Assembly: GCF_013450295.1 (NCBI RefSeq)
Contig: NZ_SKBR01000003.1
Location: forward strand, 310,001 to 374,000
Direction of reading: 5' to 3'
Source of the DNA: Streptomyces sp. AJS327
GTDB lineage: Bacteria; Actinomycetota; Actinomycetes; Streptomycetales; Streptomycetaceae
Length of the DNA stretch: 64,000 nucleotides
A program made the position numbers and the translations under genes. Of this stretch, positions 26,001 to 33,037 are shown in pieces. Below the pieces are notes generated by a model. It made no database searches. It was not told where the DNA came from and was given only the letters and a program-made list of their open reading frames with translations. Numbering within the stretch: position 1 is the stretch's first letter; the number at the start of each line of letters is the position of its first letter.

Positions 26001-26389
26001 GCCGGTCGGTCTTCGGCGCCCTCGGGGGATGGAGTCGGGTTCGGCGGGGTGAGGGGGGACAGGTGGTGACCGTCCTGGTCGACGCGGAGCGTCGCGTCGG
26101 CGCCGCTGTCCGCGAGCATCAACGTGCGTCGGGCGGCGGGGAGTTCGGGGTCGATGGTGACCAGCCGCGCGCCCGACCGGGCGACGGCGAGCACCGCGAC
26201 CACCCAGGCGGCCCCCCGCCCGCCGGTGACGGCGACGGTACTGGCGCCCAACGCGGCGACCGCGTCGCTCAGTTCACCGGAGGCGGCGTGCAGTTCCCGG
26301 TAGCTGAGGGACCCTTCGGGGCTCTCGACCGCGACGGCGTCGGGATGTGCCTGGACGGCCTCATCGACCAGTTCGGTCAGCGTTGCCAT
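23015..26389 (-). CDS. Single-module nonribosomal peptide synthetase, order A-PCP-C
   Basis: This is a 1124-residue synthetase. The adenylation domain spans about 1-560: YVFFTSGTTARPKAV, FFAGEPL, NLYGPTETT, WYRTGDVG, RVDFQVKINGNRVE, LTANGKVDR. The Asp of SFDVVLREL, at the site that binds the amino group of alpha-amino acids, is kept. The carrier domain has EYGGTSLDA with phosphopantetheine Ser604. A condensation domain (about 690-1115) carries HHMVSDG (810-816), an intact HHxxxDG. The C-terminal C domain with no thioesterase suggests release by condensation onto a free amine. The start at ATG 26389 is chosen from the domain edge; the ribosome site is weak. Confidence 0.92.
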   Translation of the reverse strand: MATLTELVDEAVQAHPDAVAVESPEGSLSYRELHAASGELSDAVAALGASTVAVTGGRGAAWVVAVLAVARSGARLVTIDPELPAARRTLMLADSGADATLRVDQDGHHLSPLTPPNPTPSPEGAEDRPADGGGQPDAPGGYVFFTSGTTARPKAVLGRWSGLAHFVHWQRERFTIGPGDRIAQLTGVSFDVVLRELFTPLIAGATLCVPPVDVATRAGGVTGWLRRERITVLHAVPSLAARWLSTAEPPPAAATPAPTAPTTLGSTDVAPRLTFFAGEPLTDTLVWRWRQRTGGGRVVNLYGPTETTLAKFWREVTEPVPGVQPVGRPLPGTEVRLVDGEVWIRTPHRSHGYLNAPEEQRTRFVPDPGAPYLAEAATAPPAPPAVPGPAAANGAASGGATADGDDDGPHGGPLWYRTGDVGHLGPDGELRLTGRVDFQVKINGNRVEPEGVAAALRAHPAVHDAVVVPRRRADGAPYLACVYAAPDTTGVEEVRQWLAERLPAAQLPSVLRRLAQLPLTANGKVDRAALPLPPDGTEAPHTPSAPHAPAAPHGTTTPLDGIAPHDATGAYEPFDAAALEVFRRVLADPTATDEADFFEYGGTSLDAAVLTVELLTATGRRLELSEVYRLRTPRALATALRGRAPDQPEPIPHRPESEQPAVTGLSPQQRRYRAVYLPRVNRSWSNMPALFPLPDGTEADGARDALSRVVARHDALRGHFVRVEGDGAGEGDTDGEGDELAQHFVPLDAVRVTVGDVDLRELPEAEQSARIEEMRVAEANSPIDIARWPLFRATLIRHHGARSTLLWTVHHMVSDGHSQGLLRDELHRLLGPHHPGVPTEAQQDTGAATDTAPHPPAHPSPPLPQLPISYRDYIRWCAERPAGHSLAARDHWRRVFAEPYDRPLLPDLPGVRQPARGTAYQFPVPAELLEEVGGYCRTHGVTAFSVCFAAYVNAAHRLFARDDLVVGTPAAGRARPEVQSLIGNFISLVGIRHRRGETASFDGLVRLLQDRTLAAMEHQDYQYDQVMEDIGAARDDDRFPLTTVFVSLVDTPAGQRDSLATAAHRDLGCEVKFDLMGYLRRCGEEALALDLHTRQGLLDRPRLEWLREVFLDELRSGLKGEGTV

Positions 26390-26528
26390 GTGTTCCGCTT
26401 TCTGCCGCGAGTCCTTCGGTGTCTCCGCCGCCTGTGCCTCGTGCCGCGTGTGCCTGAGCGCGGGCACACCGCCGTGCCGGTGCGGCGCCGTCCGGTCCGC
26501 TGGACGCACACGGACCGGACGGCGGTTG

Positions 26529-27560
26529 TCAGCCGTTCACCAGATGACTGGTACCCGCGATGAGGTGTCGCCGGTGCGGCTCGACGTCGTCGACGTTGAC
26601 GGTCTTGATGATCCAGCGGTTGCGCAGCGCGTCGGGGTCACGGACGGTCACGACCTCCTTGGCGTGCACGGTGTGGTTGTTGTAGGTGATGACGAAGTCG
26701 CCAGGACCGACGAACACCCGCTGTTTGAGGGCGTGCAGGGTCTCGGTGACCTTCGGGACGAGAGCCCTGGCGCGGTCGGTCACGCCCTCCGTGCGGTTCT
26801 CGAAGTACCGCAGGTCGTCCTCCCCTCCGATGATCGGGTGCCGCTCGGCCTCGCCCAGTTCGAGTGAGCCGCCCATCACGGTGAGGTCGTCGAAGGGGGT
26901 GTGGAACTCGGGGGAGCGCAGGATCTCCAGCTCCTCCTCGGTGAACGAGCCGATGACGTCGACGTTCCGGACGAAGGAGGTGTACACCTCGTTCTCCGGG
27001 GTGCTGCGCATACCCACCATGTACACCTCGTCGGGCCGGACGAAGTGGTTCGCGAGATCCTTGTGGAAGTGGATGCGGTCCAGCGCCTTCTGCGACTGGG
27101 TGGAGCGCATGGACCTCTTGGGATGGATGTCCTGGAAGACGTCGCCGTCGTTGACGTTGCGGTACCCGATGGCCGGTGTATCCGCCAGCAGTGCGAAGAG
27201 CGCGAGGAATCCCTCGGCGACGAAGGTTTTCTTGAGTTCGTACTTGGACTTGACCGGCTCGTCGAAGTCGAATAACGGAACGTCGTGGTCGTACGGCACG
27301 TTCTTGAGTAGGACGACGGGTTCGGCGCTACGGTCGCGGTCCGCGAGGGAGTCCACGTACTCCCGGAAACGATGGGGAACCATCCCTTCCGCGATCAGCT
27401 GTCCGACCTGGAACCTGTGGGCCTCGTACAGTCGGTAGGGATTGGCGTTGACGGTAAGGAGCGCTTTTTCGAGTTCGGTGCGCTCCGCCTCGGTGAAGGT
27501 GAATTCCGGAGTGATCTGCCATTCCGCTCCGGAACCACGGGCGTTCGTGTCGCCGGGCAT
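26529..27560 (-). CDS. Clavaminate-synthase-like Fe(II)/2-oxoglutarate oxygenase with a TTA codon
   Basis: This 343-residue protein belongs to the AsnO/VioC/clavaminate synthase group of amino-acid hydroxylases. Iron ligands are His166 and Asp168 in HFHKD and probably His299 in NNHTVHAKE; Arg315 in RNRWIIKT should bind 2-oxoglutarate. Family members hydroxylate the beta or gamma carbon of free or carrier-bound amino acids, so it probably makes a hydroxylated building block for the NRPS. ATG 27560 follows a strong GGAGGTCC site. Leu96 is encoded by TTA (27273-27275), the rare codon read by the bldA tRNA. It is the first gene of the operon, 139 nt before the NRPS. Confidence 0.9.
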   Translation of the reverse strand: MPGDTNARGSGAEWQITPEFTFTEAERTELEKALLTVNANPYRLYEAHRFQVGQLIAEGMVPHRFREYVDSLADRDRSAEPVVLLKNVPYDHDVPLFDFDEPVKSKYELKKTFVAEGFLALFALLADTPAIGYRNVNDGDVFQDIHPKRSMRSTQSQKALDRIHFHKDLANHFVRPDEVYMVGMRSTPENEVYTSFVRNVDVIGSFTEEELEILRSPEFHTPFDDLTVMGGSLELGEAERHPIIGGEDDLRYFENRTEGVTDRARALVPKVTETLHALKQRVFVGPGDFVITYNNHTVHAKEVVTVRDPDALRNRWIIKTVNVDDVEPHRRHLIAGTSHLVNG

Positions 27561-27645
27561 TCTGGACCTCCGAGATCATCGGTAGGGGAAGGCCATTGAA
27601 TAGTCGCCGACCGCACGTCGTCCCGGTGGATGGATTCCGGATGAT

Positions 27646-27659
27646 GTGACGCAGGTCAC
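27646..27659. promoter_or_regulatory. Crp-like palindrome upstream of the biosynthetic operon
   Basis: GTGACGCAGGTCAC is a perfect 5-bp dyad with a 4-nt centre. With flanking bases it reads TGTGA-N6-TCACG, close to the Crp consensus and to the GTG-N6-GNCAC motif I recall for Streptomyces Crp. It lies 86 nt upstream of the oxygenase start. The rest of 27561-27830 holds no gene. Confidence 0.5.
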
Positions 27660-27830
27660 GTGGTTGTTCGGTCGGGGTGGGCGCCGATGGCGGGATTCCC
27701 CGGCGGAGCGTCGTCCCCGAGCCGGGCCTGGGCTGGGCCGAGCCGGGACTGGGCCGGTCCGTGCGAGGGGCCCGGGGCCTGGGCCGGGCCGCCACCTCCC
27801 CTGTGGGTGGCGGCCCGGCGGTTCTGGGGG

Positions 27831-28949
27831 TCAGCGGGAGGCGAGACGGGCCAGCCCTGGTCGGCGCTGCGCCGTCAGCGCGCCCCGCACGATCAGCTCC
27901 TTGACCAGCGCGGCGGCCCGTCCCGTCAGCACCATCCGCTCCACGGGACTGTCGTCCGCCCGGACGTACTGCACGAGCGCGTCCCGGCGGCCCAGGCTGA
28001 CGCACCGCGTGACGAACCGGTGCCGCAGGGCCCGGGGTTCGGCGCCCGCCGCGCGGTCCGCGACCACCCGCGACAGGTGGCCCGCTGAGGGCACCGCCAC
28101 CGCGCAGGCCATACGCAGGTGATGGCCGTCGGGGGAGCACGCCAGCGCGGCGTCCCCGACCGCGTACACCTCCGGGTGGGAGAGCGAGCGCAGCGTCCAG
28201 TCGACGAGCATCCGCCCGTCCTCGTGCACCGCGAAGCCCGCCTCGCGCGCCAGTTCCGGCGCCCGGAAGCCGGTCGCCCACACCACCGTGTCCGCGTCCA
28301 GCAGCGTGCCGTCCGCCAACCGCACCCCGTCCGGCCGCACTTCGACGACCCGTGTGTGCTCGTGGAGCTGGACGCGCAGTCGGGCGAAGGTGCGTCGCAG
28401 GTGGCGGGTGCCGCGCCGCGACAGGCCCGCGCCGAGGTGCCCGCCGGTGACCAGCCGCACGCTCAACTCCGGGTGCGACTCGGCCAGTTCGGAGGCCGCC
28501 TCGATGCCGGTCAGTCCCCCGCCCACCACCGTGACGCGCTCGGTGACCGCCAGCCGCTCCCGTAGGCGCTCCGCGTCCTCCGCCACGGCGAGCGGGTACG
28601 CGTGCTCGGCGGCGCCCGGCGCGCCGTTCGGGTTCCCTGAGCTGCCCAGCGCGTAGATCAGGGTGTCGTAGGCGAGCGAGGTGCCGTCCGCCAACCGCAC
28701 CTCGCGGTCCTCCGGCTGGATCGCGACGACCCGGCCGATCACGAGGCGCACCGGCGCCTCGCCGAGCAGTTCCACGAGCGGCCGTCGCCGCACCCGCTGC
28801 CCGGCGGCGACCTGGTGCAGCCGGACGCGTTCGGTGAAGTGCGCGTCGGCGTTCACCAGGGTCACGCGCGTGCCGCGCTGTTCGGCCACCAGCTTGGCCG
28901 TCGCCAGTCCGCCGTACCCGGCGCCCACCACCACGACATGCCTCGGCAT
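27831..28949 (-). CDS. FAD/NAD(P)H-dependent pyridine-nucleotide-disulphide-type oxidoreductase (NDH-2-like)
   Basis: This 372-residue flavoprotein has an FAD-binding VVVGAGYGGLATA (about 5-17), an NAD(P)H-binding VTVVGGGLTGIEAASEL (about 150-165), and the second FAD motif VYAVGDAALA (about 270). It resembles type II NADH dehydrogenases and AIF-like reductases but lacks an obvious C-terminal membrane helix. ATG 28949 follows GGGAGGGAACGGGAG. It lies 254 nt downstream of an ECF41 sigma gene on the same strand. ECF41 genes commonly neighbour an oxidoreductase, epimerase or carboxymuconolactone decarboxylase, so it is the probable regulon member. Confidence 0.88.
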   Translation of the reverse strand: MPRHVVVVGAGYGGLATAKLVAEQRGTRVTLVNADAHFTERVRLHQVAAGQRVRRRPLVELLGEAPVRLVIGRVVAIQPEDREVRLADGTSLAYDTLIYALGSSGNPNGAPGAAEHAYPLAVAEDAERLRERLAVTERVTVVGGGLTGIEAASELAESHPELSVRLVTGGHLGAGLSRRGTRHLRRTFARLRVQLHEHTRVVEVRPDGVRLADGTLLDADTVVWATGFRAPELAREAGFAVHEDGRMLVDWTLRSLSHPEVYAVGDAALACSPDGHHLRMACAVAVPSAGHLSRVVADRAAGAEPRALRHRFVTRCVSLGRRDALVQYVRADDSPVERMVLTGRAAALVKELIVRGALTAQRRPGLARLASR

Positions 28950-29203
28950 CTCCCGTTCCCTCCCGCAGGCGTGAGCTGACACAGGGATGACCGGAGACGC
29001 CCCGCCGGACGTGACACGGAGCGGGTGAGAGCTGGGTCACATGGTGGCGGTGTGGGCTCGTTGGTCGAACGGGGCGCGGTGGGCGTGGGGTTGCTGAACC
29101 CCCGGGTGGGGGTGGGTGGTTGGGGTTTTCCTCCCGGGGCGTGGGGCGGGGCGGAGTCGGTTCGGTGTGGCGTCAGGTCGGTGTAGGTCAGGCGGGTGTG
29201 GTG

Positions 29204-30082
29204 TCAGGTCAGTTGGGAGCTGACGAAGGCCAGCTTGTCCGGGTTGACGACGGTGCGTACCGCGGTCAGCCGGTCGCCCACCACCTCGCAGCAGGAGACC
29301 GCGGCCAGCGTGCCCCCCTCCTGCCACACCACGATCGCCGGGCCGCCGTTGACCTGCCGCACCTCGAACTCCATCCCGGCGGCGAGGCGGCTCCCGAGGA
29401 GCCTGGCCAGCAGCGCCGCGACCCGGTCCGCCCCGAACACCGGGACGCGCGAGGCGGCCCCCTTGCCGCCGCCGTCGGCCCAGGCCCCGGCGTCGGTCGC
29501 GAGCAGCCGCTCCAGCCCGTCGACGTCCCCCTCCAGGGCGGCGGCGAGGAAGCGCTGGACGATCTCCGCGCCGCGCTCCGGGTCCGCCTCGAAGCGCTGC
29601 CGGTCCTGGCGCAGGTGCTGCCGCGCCCGCCGGTACAGCTGGCGGACCCGCGCCTCGTTGGCGTCGAGCACCTCCGCGATCTCGGCGTGGGTGTAGCCGA
29701 ACGCCTCGCGCAGCACGAACGCGGCGCGTTCCGGGGGCGTCAGCCGCTCCAGCAGCATCAGGACCCCGACCGAGACGGAGTCCCGCTGTTCCACCGTCTC
29801 CAGCGGTCCCAGGGGGTCGCCCTCGGTCAGGACCGGTTCCGGCAGCCAGGGGCCGACGTACCGCTCGCGCCGCGCGCGGGCCGATGTGAGGTGGGTGAGG
29901 CAGAGGTTGGTGACCACCTTGGTGAGCCAGGCGGCGGGCACCTCCACCGGGCCGCTCCGCGCCCACCGCAGGTAGCTCTCCTGCACCACGTCCTCGGCCT
30001 CGGCCGCCTCGCCGAGCATCCGGTAGGCCAGCCCGAACAGCCGCCCCCGGTTGGCCTCGAACACCCCGAGCTGGTCCTCCAC
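29204..30082 (-). CDS. ECF41-family RNA polymerase sigma factor (SigJ-like)
   Basis: This 292-residue sigma factor has sigma-2 (about 8-70, AEDVVQESYLRW) and sigma-4 (about 105-160, ERAAFVLREAFGYTHAEIAEVL) regions followed by a SnoaL/NTF2-like C-terminal domain. Three ECF41 hallmarks are present: WLPEP (79-83) in the linker, DGGGK (203-207), and NPDKL (280-284). In this family the fused C-terminal domain replaces a separate anti-sigma factor and modulates activity. ATG 30082 follows GGAGGGGGAGGG. The likely target is the FAD oxidoreductase downstream; the signal is unknown. Confidence 0.93.
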   Translation of the reverse strand: MEDQLGVFEANRGRLFGLAYRMLGEAAEAEDVVQESYLRWARSGPVEVPAAWLTKVVTNLCLTHLTSARARRERYVGPWLPEPVLTEGDPLGPLETVEQRDSVSVGVLMLLERLTPPERAAFVLREAFGYTHAEIAEVLDANEARVRQLYRRARQHLRQDRQRFEADPERGAEIVQRFLAAALEGDVDGLERLLATDAGAWADGGGKGAASRVPVFGADRVAALLARLLGSRLAAGMEFEVRQVNGGPAIVVWQEGGTLAAVSCCEVVGDRLTAVRTVVNPDKLAFVSSQLT

Positions 30083-30187
30083 GGTGCGTCCCTCCCCCTC
30101 CGGCCGTCACACGGCGCCGGTGACTCCGGGCCGTGCACGGCGGGTTCCCTGCGCATGACGGTAACTCGACGGGGTGTGCGGGGTGTT

Positions 30188-30247
30188 GGCGGTTCGTTGT
30201 GGGCGGGTGTCTGTGGGGGTTGGCGGGTGGCGGTCCGTTGTGGGCGG
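30188..30247. repeat. Direct repeat in a G-rich leader
   Basis: GGCGGTTCGTTGTGGGCGG (30188-30206) recurs with one change at 30229-30247, separated by more G-runs. The stretch 30160-30250 is strongly G-skewed on the plus strand and could form quadruplexes. It lies upstream of the sigma gene. The rest of 30083-30454 contains no gene I can support. Confidence 0.6.
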
Positions 30248-30454
30248 TTACACGGCTGGCGGGTCGCCGGTGTGCCGGGTGGTGCCGGTCGCCGGGCGGC
30301 TCTCGCACGCCGGTGGTGGGGTGTGTCCCCGTCCGCCCGGTGGTTCGGGGCGCGCCCGCCGCGTGCGCGACTACGTCGCTCCCGCCACGTGCGCTTCCGA
30401 CCGTGGTCGACAACACCCCGCTGGGCGGATGGGGGTGGGTGGTCCGGCGCGCGG

Positions 30455-30736
30455 TCAGACGAGGTCGGAGAGCGTGCGGACGGTGTCGGTGTCGACCCAT
30501 TCGGGGAGGTGCCGCAGCGCCACGTCCACCGGCTCCGCGGTCAACTCCGGTGTGGCTCCGCTCGGATGCCGCAGTACGTTCCGCAGCGGGACGGTCCAGT
30601 CCTCGTCCGGTACGGGCCAGGGGTCCCCGCGCTGGGCGTAGGCCGGGGCGATCAGACGCTCCTTGAGCTGCCCGGCGTCGGGGGCGTCCAGTACCGCCTG
30701 CCCCGAGCGGGCACGGTCATCGTTGGCTTCGTGATG
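30455..30736 (-). pseudogene. Open frame without a start codon, gene remnant
   Basis: The minus frame is open from just after a TGA at 30737-30739 to the stop at 30455. It encodes about 93 residues of natural-looking sequence, including LKERLIAPAYAQRGDPWPVPDED written here only in part: LIAPAYAQRGDPW, VPLRNVLRHPSG, LRHLPEWVDTDTV. No ATG or GTG lies near its beginning. It overlaps the 3' end of the broken gene upstream. I do not recognise the family. It looks like the C-terminal remnant of a deleted gene. Confidence 0.5.
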
Positions 30737-31155
30737 TCAGGGCGTCCAGCAGGGAGTTGGGGATGTCGGGACGAGTGTCGGCGAGTTCGCGGAGGGAGTC
30801 GGTGATGCGGGAGGTCGAGCGTGTGGTCGTCGGCGGGAGGAACGCGGCCAGCCGTCGCGCCTCGTCCCACGCGCCCACGGCGAGGTAGCACTCCAGGAGC
30901 CGCACGGTCGTGCCGAGCGCGTACCCGGCGTGCGCGCCGCGCGTGGGATCGTCCGCGCGCTCCAGTACGGGGATGGCGCCCGCGTGATCCCCGACGACGC
31001 AGCGGACGCGGCCCTCCTGCCGGTCGATGGACGATCAGACGGCGGCACAACGCGTCGATGGCGGCGGCCAGTTCGGACGCCGGGACGTTCGTCAGCGGGG
31101 CGGCGTCCGGGTGGTGTGACGGGGAGGCGCGGCGAGGCGGCGTCATGTCTCCCAT
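30717..31155 (-). pseudogene. Frameshifted TPR-like or regulator C-terminal remnant
   Basis: The frame from ATG 31155 encodes MGDMTPPRRASPSHH...ASELAAAIDALCRRLIV and then degrades to arginine-rich nonsense near 31018. Plausible protein resumes in another frame: EGRVRCVVGDHAGAIPVLER, ALGTTVRLLECYLAVGAWDEARRL, ending LLDALTSRSQR at 30717. The second half looks like helical repeats of the kind found behind XRE regulators. A single frameshift would join the two parts into about 145 residues. It could be a true pseudogene or an assembly error. Confidence 0.5.
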
Positions 31156-31353
31156 GGAAGCACCGCACACCGACTCCTCAGCCGCTCCACCCTCGCCGCG
31201 GGCGCGCCCAGGCGCGGGCGGGGATGGCCGGTGACACCTACGGCACCATCGAGCGGCGGACGTACGGATCCGCTCGGCTGATCCCGGTGGAGGGGGCGCC
31301 CGTTCGGACGTGTGGCGCCGATTTCGGGGGCGTACGGGGTTGGTTGAGAAGGC

Positions 31354-31839
31354 TCAGAGGGGGAGGGTGAAGCCGAGGGCGGAGGCTTCGAAGCCGAGGC
31401 GCTCGTAGAAGCGGTGGGTGTCGAGGCGGGTGGCGTCGGTGGTCAGCTCGATCAGGTCGCAACCCTGCCGCCGGGACTCGGTGACGGCCCACTCGACGAG
31501 CCGGGTGCCGAGCCCCGCGCCGCGTGCCTCGGCGCTGACGTGGACGGCCTCCAGCACGGAGCGGGCGGCGCCACGGCGGGAGAGGCCGGGGACGACGGTG
31601 AGCTGGAGGGTGCCGAGGACGCCGTCCGGTCCGTCGGCGACCATCAGGTGCTGTTTGGGGTCGGCGGTGACCCGGTCGAAGGCGGCGCGGTAGGCGCCGG
31701 GATCGGCGGGCGTCTCCTCCGCCGCGCCGAGCTGGTCGTCCGCGAGGAGCGCCACGATGGCCGGAAGGTCCTCGACCGTGGCGTAACGCATAGTGAGCGG
31801 CGGGGAGGGTGTCTCGACGGGTGGCGGTGTGCTGCTCAT
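31354..31839 (-). CDS. GNAT family N-acetyltransferase
   Basis: This 161-residue protein has the GNAT core: LTMRYATVEDLPAIVALLADD at the N-terminus, AVHVSAEARGAGLGTRLVEWAV (acetyl-CoA pyrophosphate-binding loop, about 105-120), and DTHRFYERLGFEASALGFTLPL at the end. It transfers an acetyl group from acetyl-CoA to an amine on a small molecule or protein; the substrate is unknown. ATG 31839 (MSSTPPPVE) is the furthest plausible start; an internal ATG at LTMRY is an alternative that removes 16 unstructured residues. Confidence 0.9.
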   Translation of the reverse strand: MSSTPPPVETPSPPLTMRYATVEDLPAIVALLADDQLGAAEETPADPGAYRAAFDRVTADPKQHLMVADGPDGVLGTLQLTVVPGLSRRGAARSVLEAVHVSAEARGAGLGTRLVEWAVTESRRQGCDLIELTTDATRLDTHRFYERLGFEASALGFTLPL

Positions 31840-32161
31840 GGTGGGAAGCCTACTCCCAGGGGTTTCTGGAGGGTTGGGGGTGGACCCGGTGAATGTCTGT
31901 GTTCTGCACGGTTGTTGCTCTGGGTGATCAACTTCCGGTTCCGGGTGGGCCGTTCCGCTGGTGACGCCCGGTTTTCGGTCACCCTCGTGTCGGGGGTGCC
32001 GGTACGGCCTCGGGGGCGGTCTCCGGGGTGTGGCGGGGGTCACGTGGTGGTGTGGTCGCGGGGGTGGGAGGGGTGCGAGGGGTGGGCCGGGGTGCTGGTG
32101 CGGGGTGGGGGGGAGTCACGTCCGCTCCCTCCGTGCGCGGCGCGCCCCTACGATCGGGGCC

Positions 32162-32839
32162 ATGACCTCTTCACTGACGCGGCCCCGGCTGCATCTCTTC
32201 GATCTCGACGGGACGCTGATCCGTGGCTCCGCCGCCGCCGTGGAGATCTCCCGGCAGCTCGGCGTCGAGCGGGAGATCGCCGAACTCGAACGCGGCTTCG
32301 CGGCCCGCGAGATGACCGCGCCCGAGTTCGCGCTGCGCGCCTGCGAGGTCTGGCACCAGTTGGTGGAGGAACACGTCGACGCCGCGTTCACCGGTGCGCC
32401 CTGGCTGTCCGGTATCCGGGAGGTGTGGGCCGGTATCCGGGAGCGCGGTGACCACTGCGCGGTGATCTCGCTCTCCCCGCACTTCTTCGTCCGCCGTCTG
32501 CTCGACTGGGGCCTGGACGCCGCGCACGGTTCGGTGTGGCCGGAGGTCGCGCCGCGGGTCCCCGGCGCGCGTTCGGTGTATCCCAGCGAACCGCTGGATC
32601 CCAGCGGGATTCTCTCCGGTCCGGACAAAGTGCGAATCGCGGACGAACTGTGCGGGAAATTCGGGCTTTCGCGGTCGGACTGCGTGGCCTATGGCGACTC
32701 GATGTCGGATGTCGACCTTTTCTCCACGGTTCCGGTATCAGTCGCCGTCAACGCGGACCAGCACGTGAGCGGGCTCGCTTCGCACCAGTACACCGGTGGC
32801 GATCTCCGCGAGGCATATCAACTCGTCGGTGAGCGATAG
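32162..32839 (+). CDS. HAD-IB phosphatase (SerB-like)
   Basis: This 225-residue protein has HAD motif I LHLFDLDGTLIRGS (nucleophile Asp about 14), motif II CAVISLSPHFFVRRLL (Ser about 108), a lysine in SGPDKVRIA (about 159), and motif III CVAYGDSMSDVDLF (about 180-190). The spacing fits subfamily IB, which includes phosphoserine phosphatase. ATG 32162 is at the domain edge. The 3' third of the gene is less GC-rich than its neighbours (for example TTTTCTCCACGGTT), which may reflect a mixed origin. Likely substrate: a small phosphoserine-like monophosphate. Confidence 0.88.
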   Translation: MTSSLTRPRLHLFDLDGTLIRGSAAAVEISRQLGVEREIAELERGFAAREMTAPEFALRACEVWHQLVEEHVDAAFTGAPWLSGIREVWAGIRERGDHCAVISLSPHFFVRRLLDWGLDAAHGSVWPEVAPRVPGARSVYPSEPLDPSGILSGPDKVRIADELCGKFGLSRSDCVAYGDSMSDVDLFSTVPVSVAVNADQHVSGLASHQYTGGDLREAYQLVGER

Positions 32840-33037
32840 CAGTTACCCCGTGTGTTCCGAATTGCGGAATCCCGGGGAACCGGGCGTGGGGCTTGTGTCG
32901 AGGGACCACAACGGTATGGTCGGGTCCGCATCGCGGAGCGAGGAATCCGTGGTCCACGTCACGGGAGTGAATTACCGGCACGCACGCACTGCGAGCGTGC
33001 GCACACAGTACGGAAGTTCTTCGAGGCGAGGCAGACC

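Noticed and set aside
29010..29016. TGTCACG as the -35 of an ECF41 promoter for the flavoprotein gene
   Set aside because: The only CGTC downstream is 10 nt away, too short for the expected spacing, so I do not list it as a promoter.
32162..32839. The HAD-IB gene as part of the globin/PPOX operon
   Set aside because: A gap of about 200 nt with its own dyads separates them, so co-transcription is not supported.
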